DNA of 64,000 bases from Arion vulgaris (lineage: Eukaryota > Mollusca > Gastropoda > Stylommatophora > Arionidae), in contig CM036761.1 of assembly GCA_020796225.1 (NCBI GenBank), forward strand, positions 33,748,928 through 33,812,927, read 5' to 3'. The position numbers and the translations under genes were made by a program. Numbering within the stretch: the stretch's first letter is position 1; each line of letters begins with the position of its first letter. Shown in pieces: positions 1-11,500 of this stretch. Below the pieces are notes generated by a model that saw only the letters and a program-made list of their open reading frames with translations, was not told where the DNA came from and made no database searches.

Positions 1-465
1 ATATTGATAATAAGAGATTTAACATACTATTTAGATATTAATAATGTAATTTTTCTGTGACCTATGGTTCGTGAAGTGTGTTGTGGTCAACAACACATTA
101 GGCACACTTTACTTTCTAGTGTTTCCCTGGTACCCAATTGAGGTTAGGTCGACTTGAGAGCTGTGTGTTTGGAAAATATCCCACTCTTACTGTAGAATTT
201 GATCCTGGGAACTCACGCCTGTAAATCAAATTAACTAATTGCAGTTATCACAGTTCTCTGTCATTGGAAACACAGGGTATTTAATTGGGAACATAGATCC
301 TACCTGTTGCACCATGCCGTCCAGCTGATAGAGAACCAAGTCTAGTCCACTTCTGCTTGTTTGTCCAGTCTAAAGCTGGTTTCAATTGCAACCGATACTC
401 CTCATCTTCGTCTTAGAACGCGCAATATCGACCACTTGTTAAACAACTCTGTGATTGGTATATGA

Positions 466-724
466 TCTAAGCTTCTTCTTCTTCTTTGCGTTCGTTCTTT
501 ACGACCAATTTTAATCACTTTGTGATATGTTTGATCTTTGCCAAGAAAGTGTATACGTTGCACATTGGTTTGGTAGGCCCCTAAAGGCATAGACTTCTAC
601 ACGTTTAGGACACATGCATCCGATTTCAGCCAAACCTCCTTAGTCATCTCTTACGACATGCGTGGCAGGTAACAGTGGTTCTATTCTTTACACCCCAAAT
701 TTGGGCCCGGTAACCACTCGGGCG
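466..724 (-). mobile_element. SINE-A copy
   Basis: On the minus strand it runs from CGAGTGGTTACCGGGCCCAA through CTGCCACGCATGTCGTAAGA to an (AAG)n-type tail (tcttcttcttctt on +). At least seven more copies occur in this window (4185, 5815, 10165, 14530, 23225, 35398, 45015). The gagtggttacc head resembles a tRNA A box. Confidence 0.8.
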
Positions 725-920
725 GATCTAAGCCTAAAAGCGATTGTATGTTGTGCCAGTTATGCGCCTAAAAGTAGGCGAACACATCCGATTTCTGTGA
801 TGACTTTTATTTACCAGGGTAGCTTCTCTAGGCCCCTACCTCAGTCACCTCTTACAACATGCCTTGTAGGGGGCAGTGTTACTATTCTTTGCTTCCCTTG
901 CGAGCCCCAGCAACACATGG
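725..920 (-). mobile_element. SINE-B copy
   Basis: Reverse copy of the element with AAGCAAAGAATAGTAACACT, CATGTTGTAAGAGGTGACTG and TAGGCGCATAACTGGCACAA. It abuts the SINE-A copy head to tail. Its apparent 119-residue ORF is an accident of the repeat. Confidence 0.75.
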
Positions 921-1279
921 GCAACTCCTCATCTGAAAGTCATCCTATTATCACCAATTCACACACATCTGGTTGGAGTCAGTTGTGTCTTCAGCAAGGA
1001 TTGCAACCATTATATAACTAAAGTATTACAAACATTTTAAAATTCAGTTAACTGATAATGAAAACTCAGTTAACTGATAATGAAAACTCAGTTGTGCTTT
1101 TAAGGTATCTTCTTCTTCTGGGATCGCTCGCTGGGAATTCAGGCGTTAGCCATGACGCCTGGTGTGGCGCTTCTAACTGATTTCTGCATGAAGCCTGCTT
1201 ATACCATTTGACTCGTGTCTCCCGCCATGTAGTCGAGCCTTTGCCGTCTTCATAGGTACATTTAAGGTGTAAAAATAGG

Positions 1280-1512
1280 TCTCTGTGACTAAGTGGTTAC
1301 GCTCAAGCCTCGTGTTTCAAAGGCTGTGGGTTTAAATCCGGACCGCAACGTTCTGTTAACAAGTATTTTTTCAGAGACCACTAAGATTGTTGATGGAGCT
1401 ATGGAGTTCGTGTTTTGTGCAATACTCTCGGCAGATGGTGGGTCATTTTTGCAGAGAGCTACCAAGCCATACAGGGTAAAACCTGGTGCAATGAAATCAA
1501 TCCTTCGTCTTT
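1280..1512 (+). mobile_element. SINE-E copy, tRNA-derived
   Basis: A box-like TGACTAAGTGGTTACG and B box-like TGGGTTTAAATCC, then CAGAGACCACTAAGATTGTT. Related copies occur at 8068-8275 (-), 11095-11300 (+) and 50555-50735 (+). Confidence 0.7.
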
Positions 1513-1604
1513 AGACACTTTAGTTATGATAAAACATAAAGTTGATGATACGTATGTATTATAGATGTTTTATATTATTTTCTTGTTTCTTTGCTCCTGG
1601 CCAG

Positions 1605-2536
1605 GTGAATTAACTGATTTGGGTGTGAACATCAGACTGCATGAGTTGATGAGACATTTTAAATCTGAACTTGAGTCTCTGAGACCCAAGTTTCAAGAGC
1701 TGAAACAGAAGTTAGCAGAGGAGGAGAAGCAGAAGTTAGCAGAGGAGGAGAAGCAAAAGTTAGCAGAGGAGGAGAAACAGAAAGTAGCAGAGGAGAAGAA
1801 ACAGAAGGAAGCAGAGGAGGAAAAGCAGAAAAAAATGAATGAAAAGAGATCAAATAATGTGTCTGACACATTAATTTTGGCTGATAAACAAGAAAAACAA
1901 CCAAAGTTTTTATGGGGTGAAAGAAGTCCCAATAATAAAGTTGCTGATAAACGTGGACCAGGTTCGCTATATCACGCAGATGCTCAGCAGCAGGTTATAC
2001 AAGATTTCTTGCTCCTGTCGCAACAACAAGACCAACAGCAAGTCAGACTAACCGATAGGCAAAAGCGATTAGGTAGTCATAAACAGCTACCACAGTCTAA
2101 CCTGTACCAAGCAAATATCCCAGGCAAAGAGTTAGAGATAGATGAACTACAAGTTAACGCACAGCATGATAATTTATTTCAACAAAATAATCAAGACAAA
2201 TTCCAGAAACCTGAACTGTGGTTCGTATCCAATGAAAGCGCTAAACCCCAGACTGTTAGACAGATGTCACAGGATCATCGGTTACTAAGATCATCCGTGA
2301 AATTAAAGACTGGAAATGAAGGTCAAGTTCAACATAATGAGACTTCTGTTGAAGTCCATCAGCAAGAGAACAGATTGGCATCTGTAGACAATGTGTCAAA
2401 TGATACTAAAAATATACAGACAGGGCCAGGGAGAAAGCTGCTGGGCATTTTGGACTGGTCTGATCATTTAGCCAGGTTAGAGGAACAGCAAGGTCGAGCT
2501 AGGTTGAAAATGAGGGAGGACAAGCTGGAGGATGAG
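1605..2536 (+). CDS. GNPTAB: GNPTAB exon: coiled-coil / Gln-rich spacer
   Basis: The acceptor is a pyrimidine stretch ending ctggccag before 1605; the donor is GATGAG|gtaatg at 2537. The exon begins with the last two bases of a split codon and ends in phase 0. It encodes about 310 residues: a heptad-like start ([16 protein letters not shown]), a 24-bp coding tandem repeat (KQKLAEEE, five units), then a Gln/Asn-rich and probably disordered stretch. It ends in [14 protein letters not shown] and a charged helix. It lies just before the FPWEKK landmark, so it corresponds to the variable spacer of the alpha subunit. Any in-frame ATG near 1565 is intronic, not the gene start. Confidence 0.85.
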
Positions 2537-5500
2537 GTAATGTTGACTTTCTGACTTTTAAAAATTTAAAGTTAAAAATGTAATGGTCTAAGATATAGTT
2601 AATGTATTGTTAATGGGATTCCAGCACTAATCACTGCCCTAGTACATTTCCAAGTGGTTATACTTGTAGCAGGCTGTCATTGTAGTCTGATTAAGGGTGC
2701 AGGGATCTAAAAAGGAAGGCAATGATGATAAAAAATTTATGTGCTTGCAATTTTGGTCTAAAAATGGTACATCATCATCATCATCATCAAGGTGCGTATC
2801 CTTTATAGGATGTTGCTCTCTTTGCAGCGCTTCTGAAATTCACTCTGTCTCTAGCCAGTTCACCCACTCCGTCGATGGTCATATTCATGGTTTCTTTAAT
2901 AGCCATCTTCTTGGTCAGCCTCTGCGTCCTGGGACCCTGCCCTCTAGTATTGTTCTCTCCAGGCCATCGCGACGCTTGATGTGATCATGAAGAGGATGTA
3001 ACAAAAATGATGTGGCTCTTCTTATTCAAACGCTTCATATTGACCACTTGTTAAACTACTCTTTGTGATCTGAGCATAAGAGCAATTGTGCAATGGGCAC
3101 GTCTCAGACACTGGAACGAGTTCGAGAATTAGGCGGTAAGTGTGGACATGCCAGACAGTGTCGTCTTCGTGGTAGAGAGAGAAGATATAGTAATCAACTT
3201 CTCATGAGTACGGTGAGCAAATGGACTTTAGGATGGCTGCTGCAGCGGAGGACAGAGCATGCATGGGAATGTCCAATGTGCCGTGACGTCGATCGCACAA
3301 CATAACATAACATTGTGCCAGTTATTCGCCAACAAGTAGGGCAGCACATTCGATTTCTGTGATACTTTATTTATTTGGGTAGCTTCCGTAGGCCCCTACC
3401 TCAGTCGCTCTTATGATATATCTTGTAGGTTACAGTGTTACTATTCTTTGCTCCCCTTGCGAGCCTCAGCAGCACACGGGTGGATGATGTGCTGAATATG
3501 GATGTGTCTGATCAGAAGACACAGATGTTATAGCGGTTGAAGGAAGGAGAGAAGGCTTTGTTAAAAGATGTAAGATTCACTGAAACTGACGGGGACTGCC
3601 TAGAGTAGTTGATAGTAGCTCGGCCTGCTAGCTGTGAGAAGCCTCATAGCTCGGGTTTGAACCTACTGTCCGGCATTTGTTCGAGTCCCCTGGTCTTACT
3701 CAGGACGATAACGTGAGTACCTCTGAAGTCGGAGAAAATCTGCCTGTATGGCGAAGGAATACTAATTACGAGTACATTGAGCACACGACTGCCAGTGTAA
3801 AGTAATTTACAATGTGCACGCTGCTGCCATTGTAAGAAATTGGAAAAGCGGATTTTCACGCAAAAATCAGTTTCAGAGATGAAACTTCGTCTGAGTTGAA
3901 GCGGGCGGAAAAAAACGGAAAAAAACAAAGAAAAAGAAAAACAAAAAAACAAAGAAAAAGAAAAACAAAAAAACAAAAAAACTGAAACTGATATTCCTTG
4001 TGAGTCATAGGATTGCAATTGTCACCCTCCACAGATATATATATTCTATGTCTTGAGTTTTTCTATGAGGGCCCAGTTTCTGTGGCTCCCAAATGCAAAG
4101 GATCTTTCAGAGTTAATCTAGTCAGAGATTCAGTTCTAGCTGCATGTTCTGTAAGAATATGAGTTTTGCAAGTTTGCTTAGTCCTCTCCTCTTCTTCTTC
4201 TTTGCGTTCGTTCTTTCGACCAATTTTAATCACTCTGTGATATGTTTGATCTTTGCCAAAAACTTGTATACGTTGTACATTGGTTTGGTAGGCCCCTAAA
4301 CTCATATTTCTACACAATTAGAACACATGCATCCGATTTCAGCCAAACCTCCTTAGTTGCCTCTTACGACATGCGTGGCAGGTAACAGTGGTTCTATTCT
4401 TTATACCCCAAATTTGGGCCCGGTAACCACTCGGGCGTACTTAGTCCTATCTAAACATCCTAAACCTTGGGAAAAGTGCTTTCTTGTTTTGGTCTAATCA
4501 TCTTTAACCGGTTTAGATTTGGTGATTCTGCCAGATGCACAAGGCTCCCACAACCATCACTTCTTTAATCAATAAAATGTGCAAGTCATTGTACCACAGC
4601 ATGTGGTAGAATGATTATATATATACTTCTCTCCGTGGTGCTAGTCTCACAGAATCTGCCAGGTGCACAAGGCTGTCACCACCATAGCTCATATACTAAG
4701 AAAATGCATGCAATCATGGCAAAACATGACGGTGAATTACATGGTGCGGATGAAATATCATGTTTGTTTCAGTGATATTAGTTATAACTTTAGCACAGAT
4801 GATCAGATATTTTGTTGATAATAACTTAGCATTAAATATTGCCTCCTCAGATGAGTGATGAGGAGTTTCTGAAGTTGGTCAGCATAGAGGGAGCAGATGA
4901 AGATACAGGAGGTTTCCCATGGGAGAAAAAAAATAAACAAGAGAAAATGGAGGTAGGAATTTAGGGTGACCATGTTTGTTATTCGTTTAAGAACACAACT
5001 TCTTCTTCTTCAGCAATCACTGGTCATGCTCTTATTTTACTGTTGACCACAAACTGGATGGTCAGTTTCAGTTCTCTCAGGTTTCTCCAGAGCTTAGTTT
5101 TTAGCTCGGCTGGGTGTAGCCATATGTTGCTTTTCAGTGCACACAGGAGAGGACAGTCTTGCAGGACATGCTCCGGTTTCTGTTCCGCCTGCTGACACTG
5201 GCAGAGAACTGTTTGAGTTATTCCTATTCTATATAAGTGTTTGTTGAGTCTTCTGTGTGTAGGTGAAATATAATGACCTGGTCTGTTCTGCTTAGATCTT
5301 TGAAGAAGTCTATTCCATAATCATATACAGTGTTTGTCTTCCATTCTACTGCAGATTTTCTCATAATCATATACAGTGTTTGTCTTCCAGTCTACTGCAG
5401 ATTTTCTCATAATCATATACAGTGTTTGTCTTCCGGTCTGCTGCAGATTTTCTCATAATCATATACAGTGTTTGTCTTCCAGTCTACTGCAGATTTTCTC

Positions 5501-8500
5501 ATAATCATATACAGTGTTTGTCTTCCAGTCTACTGCCGATTTTCTCTGTATGAGTGTTTTGACCTCCTGAAAAGACAAGGGTTGGTAAATTTGCTCTTTG
5601 GCACTGCCCAACAACAAAGCAAGAACAGGAACAAAGAATAAGATAAAAGCAATTCATTTATAAGTTATTTGTTTTCTCCTCCTGCTGTGCACTTTGTTTT
5701 TTTTTACTGCAAGAGCAGTGTCATCAGTTTGTATTATTGGACCAGGGGTTGACATAGTCAACTCAGTTGGAATAGAGTATCCTGACATTTTACTATTACT
5801 AATACACCAATTTTGCCTGAGTGGTTACCGAGGCCCAAATTGGGGTGTAAAGAATAGACCACTGTTACCTGCCACGCATGTTGTAAGAGGCGTCTAAGGA
5901 GGTTTGACTGAAATCGGATGCGCATGTCTGCTAGGGAATGCTAACCCAAAACAAATGCTTGCAGAAACGGATGCACCAGGCCGTAAGACGCATAACATGG
6001 TGCAACGACCCCTCACAATGAGGAATGGGATCACGGATTCTACGGTCGCCAATCTACCTCAGAGATTTAGCCATGCAGTAAGAATGTCAGACCTACCATC
6101 ACGAGAATGGCCAAAACTTACTGCGGGAAGATGTCGGCACAAATGGGGAAGCAGAAATCAGGAATTATATCCTACAGAACTGCCCCCAGTATGCAGACTT
6201 GAGAAGAAAGAGGTGGCCCACTTACACTAGTGTCCAAGACAAACTTTATGACGTGGCTGATAATCTGAGGCAGACGGCTGCCTTTATTAGAGAATCTGAA
6301 ATCCCAATCTAGTGAGAACGCAGAAGAAGAAGATACACCAATTTGGGCTTTTCATCAATCTTCCAGAAACAGAAGATAGAGAGGACGAATGGGCGCAGAT
6401 AAAGGAAATCTACATACGCAGTTCAGAGAGTTCTTGGTAGAAATAAATAAATAAAAGATAGATCCCGTTTGATACATTAGGCTTCCACAAGAGATTTCCA
6501 TTTCTGACATTCTGCCGCCTTTCTACCAATTGTCTCCCAAGTCAGGCCACAATCTGTCAAAATTATTTCCACAATTCTTCTCCATGTTTTCTTTGAACGC
6601 ATAGGCTTTCTTTTCCCATCCGCTGTCCATCTGAGAGCTGTTCTAGCCAATGTCCCCACTGACATATGATATACATAACCAATCCACTGCTATCTTTACC
6701 TTCTAATGATGGTCTGCAGTGATGCACAGTTTGTTCATTTTAAAAGCTCTTTATTTGCTATAGTATTTGGTCAGAATATTTTCTGCAAGAAGAATATCTT
6801 ATATGTCATGGATACTGAATAAGGAAAGTCTTGAAATAGAGAAATACTATTTACTTTAACCTAAGCAAACAACATCTGCAACAAAAGCTGAACAGGAATA
6901 ATGGAATTAGAAAATCAGGCTGGACTAAGAATCAACACAAATAAAACCACAATAAGGGGGATAAACCTGAAGACTGGAGGACACATAGAAATATAGGATA
7001 CCGTGCTAGAGCGATACGTGACGTTTTGGCGCCGCCGTTTTGGCGCGACCGTTTTAGCGCAGGACGTTTTGGCGCAGGACGTTTTGGCGCAGGCGTTTTG
7101 GCGCAGGACGTTTTGGCGCAGGGCGTTTGGCGCAGGCGTTATGGCGCACAAATTCCTCAATAAATTTCAATAACCTTAATATTATTTTTATTTTTAGTGT
7201 ACATGTATATTAACTCTAATGAAACAATATACTTATACATCAGCGTTTATTGGAATAAATGCCAGGTGTCTGAATTATATCATCAGCCGTTTCATTGGAG
7301 ATGATCGAGAATTGACACGCTGGCCGACTGAGTGTCACATCTTGTTCATCACAAATGTCAGAAATCCTGCCCCTTCCAAATGTTAATAGCTTGACCCGTT
7401 TACTTACGTAATAGTATTTGGTGTTATGTGCATGTCACATCTTGTCCATCGAAAATGTTCCGTCAAAGCGTGGCAAACAAAAGTTGAATCACAAAGGATA
7501 CTTTTATGTGTTCGATAAGTTCAGTGCAGACCATTCCAAGAAGTTCTGGCGATGTGAGCTGAAGAACAATGCAAGGCCGTTTACACACTACAGTAGATAA
7601 TGATCGAGTTCTGATGCAGATGAACCAGCATAGTCACGGAAGTGTTAAGTTAAATATGAAGTTATTTTTAAATGGCGCCAAAACGGCTCTGCGCCAAAAA
7701 TCCTGCGCCAAAGCAGTAGCGCCAAAACGGATCTGCGCCAAAAATCCAGCGCCAAAGCGGTCGCGCCAAAGCAGTCGCGCCAAACGCGGCGCCAAAGTCC
7801 TGCTTCGGTGCTAGAGATAGTAACAGATTTTTAACTACTTTACTGTTGCTTCAGATGCGAGCATTATGGTAGAAATTAAACAATAAATTGGAAGGACTAA
7901 TGCAGTCTACAGCATGCTTTTCATTTATTTGAACATTTCATAGTTTGTCATTTTATATGAAATCCAATGTTTATGATCTTATAATCCATTTATTGATTTG
8001 TTATCATCTTTTAATCCAACGTTTAATGAGTTTTAAAAATGATTTAATGGGGTTATAAAGCTGAAGGATTGACTTCATTCACTGGGTTTTACCCTGTATG
8101 GCTCGTCCCTCTCCGCAGAAATGGCACGCCACCTGCAGAGAATATTGCATGAACTCCATAGCTTCGGCAACAATCCTAGGGGTCTCTGGAACAGAACAGT
8201 GCGGTCTGGATTCAAACCCATGATCTTCAACTGCAAGGCAAGGGTGTAACCATTTAGCCATGGCGACCCTATTTTATGATCTTTCAATCCCAACAATGTT
8301 TATTGATAAATGATAGTATAAAATCTTGTAATCCAACAATGTGAAATGATAGTTTATAATTTTTTCATGCAACAATGTGTTTATTGATAATTTATCATCT
8401 TGCAATCCAACAATGTGTATTTCTAGTTTATCATTTTGTATTATTTATCTTCCAGGATTTCAGAGAGAAAGCACAGAAAGCAAATGAGTATATCGTTGAA

Positions 8501-11500
8501 GGTTGGCAAGGGAGACATCTTTTGGATACATTTGGTGATTCTCTACGTCATGTGAATCGAATTTATAACAAGGCGTTTGGAATAATTTCTCGAAAGGTCC
8601 CTGGTCATATGCCTCATATGATTGATAAGAATATCATGCAAGAACTTCAAGACAGGTTAGTACAGTTTCATTTGGATATCTAGTTTGCATTATCTGATTA
8701 ATTATATTATTTGGTTTGCATTCTCTTTTTTTTTCTATGTCCTGGTCATGCTAGATCCAACCTCTGAAGTCAAGAGTAAGTGGTTGTCCTTGTGGTGCTG
8801 GGCCCAAGAAAGCAAAGAATAGTACCACTGCAACCTACAATGCATGCCGTAAGAGGCGACTGATGTTGGCCCTAGGGATGCTATCATAGTAAATAAAAAG
8901 CAGTGCAGAAATCAGATTTGCTGGCCTACTTATAGTCGCATAATTGGCACAATGTACAATCACTCTTAGGTTCAGATCACATACAAATCACACAGAATGG
9001 TTGACAAGTGGTCGATATGGAGAGTTCGAAGAAGAAGAAGAGTAAGTGGTAATCCTTATAAAAACAGACGTCTCTATTTCCATTTGCATTGCAACTGCTA
9101 TATAGTGGTGCAGTGTGGGAAGTTGCTGAGATTTGGACTTCATCGTTATATATCATTAATATCATGTATGAAGGCAGTGGATGCAATTAATACAAAATGT
9201 GACACTCTAGACACCTTCATCTTTGTCCCAGGTCATTCTAGGGTGAAGGGCAATGAGAGAGCAGATGCACTGGCGAGCAATGCTACAATTGAGAAGGGTC
9301 TTCTATGAAAAAAAGCGACATCATTAATGCTCTAAGAGAAAACATAAGCTCTGAAGATTTCATGAAGAAGGTAAAGGGTATTCTCTATCTCGGTTGCTCA
9401 AGTTACTTGTACCGATAGGTGGGAAAACCATAAGAGAAACCCCAGTAGATACATCAACCAGAACAGGATGAGAGTTGTTAGTCTAAGCACACTGAAATAC
9501 ACGCTTGGGAGGAGATCGGAACAATTATGGACCGGAACAATTATGGACATGTCTGATGTTCAATGAAGATGATCTTCAAATGAACAATATTATTAATATA
9601 GTCCATGGACATCTCTCTCTTGTGCCTTTTTGGCCCCAGTTGGGGCATTTTCCGTCAACTAACTCATGTCAGTTTAGGGTTAGCTGAATTTTGTAGCTAT
9701 AGATTTTTGCTGGATTTTAGCCAGCCTTAATCCAAACCCGACAGCACGCTAGGGAAGTCCATGAACATAATAAGGTGGAAACATCTTGTTGTTGCACTAC
9801 CAGATGCTACAGCAGAAACTGACTACTTTATCAGTTCAAAATCAAGGAAAAGAAGAAATAGAAGTAGTCTCATCAGGGAAATATGTCAGAAAGTTATTTA
9901 AAAAAAAAAAATAAGTAGTACAACTTATTGACTCGGCATCAAGGCACTCATGTCACTCCATAGTTGCTCAATATATTTAAACTTGTTTAAAGTGATGGCG
10001 TCAAAACACTTGCATAGTAGCACTAGCTGGTTTGGTACCAAATTTAGCTGGAAGGGCGGGGGAAGTCAAACATACCAAGAACTGAATCCTTGTTTTTTGG
10101 TGATTGTATCTACCAGTGTGGTGCCGGGGTCCGCAAGGGAAGCAAAGAATAGTACCACTAACCTGTCCGAGTGGTTACCAGGGCCCAAATTTGGGGTGTA
10201 ACGAATAGAACCACTGTTACCTGCCACGCATGTTGTAAGAGGCGACTGAGGTTTGACTGAAATCGGATGCATGTGTCCTAAACGTGTAGAAGTCTTATGC
10301 GTTTAGGGCCTAACAAACCAATGTGCAACGTATACACGTTCTTGGCAAAGATCAAACAAATCACAAAGAGTGATTAAAATTGGTAGTAAAGAACGAACGC
10401 AAAGAAGACGAGAGTACCACTAACCTACACTACATGTCATAAGAGGTGACTGATGTAGGACCTAGGAATCTACCTAGTAAATAAAAAGTATCACATAAAT
10501 CTTATCGGCTGGCCTACTTGTAGGCGCATAACTGGCACAATGTTCAATCGCTCTTGGGCTCACATCACATACAAATCACACAGAGTTGTTAACAAGTGGT
10601 CAGTATGGAGCGTTTGAAGAAGACGAAGGTGATTGTATCCAAAGCAGAAATAAAAATACGATGTCTTCTTGATTTTCTTATTGAGTATCTCTTTCTTGTG
10701 ACAGGTTTTCCAAGGAATGGGATGAAACCTCATCTCACAAAATTCGCAGCTCCACAGACATGCAGTATGCTTTTGCATATTATTACTATCTGATGGGAGT
10801 CACAGAGGAAGTTACCACAGAGCAGGTCTTCAACATGATGGATACAGATCGATCTGGGTAAGTAAAGTTAAAGTAGTACATATTCTTTGTATCAGACTAC
10901 AGAAGTCAAAGGTAATCCAATAGCATGTATCTCATACATTCGACTAGTTGGTGATCAGAGTATGGTCTTATCTTGTTTAGTCATTCATGCAGTGAAGCAT
11001 TCAGTTCTCATTGTTGGGTCAAGTGTGTCGCACCAGTTGTTGTGAGTCTATGTTGTCATACTATTGCTTTGATATTGTATTTCTCTGTGGCGGTCGCTGT
11101 TGCTAAGTGTTTAACCCTCACCTCGTGTTCCAAATGTCTTGGGTTCGAATTTAGACTGCGATGTTCTGTTCACGATTGTATTTTTTTCAGAGACCTTAGG
11201 ATTGCTGCCGGAGCTGCAGAGTATGTGTTTTGTGCAATACTCTTGACAGTTGGCATGCCATTTCTGTGGACAGGGTTCAAGCCCGGTGGGTCCTTTTGAT
11301 ATTGTGTTTTCACCTGCCTCTTAAATAGACAAGAGATCACTCGGGTAAACAAAAAGATGATGTCTACTCTCAAGTCAGTAGCGAAGAACAGTTAATCATC
11401 TTTCAACTTTGTACCTGGCACAATAGACTAGGTACCATCTGTTCAACAAGTGAAAGATAGGTCCTACTGACATATGCACATGTGGGAGCAGCAATATGAC

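Larger units (their letters stand above)
1..1604. repeat. GNPTAB intron (partial) filled with SINE fragments
   Basis: No coding exon is seen. It holds a diverged SINE-C piece (about 120-165), SINE-A and SINE-B copies, a 26-bp direct repeat (1040-1095), a SINE-H copy (1115-1260) and SINE-E (1280-1510), each listed separately where clear. The first 120 bases show nothing recognisable. Confidence 0.6.
2537..4850. repeat. GNPTAB intron: LINE and SINE debris
   Basis: Contains a LINE-like antisense piece at about 2760-3000, a SINE-B copy (3030-3480) split by a LINE C-terminal fragment (about 3093-3310, [12 protein letters not shown]), a SINE-H copy (3610-3925) followed by a long A-rich stretch (3905-3985), a SINE-A copy (4185-4438) and two related segments around 4530-4720. 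No gene is seen. Confidence 0.6.

Noticed and set aside
1659..1932. Minus-strand ORFs opposite the first GNPTAB exon
   Set aside because: They are antisense shadows of the coding coiled-coil repeat.
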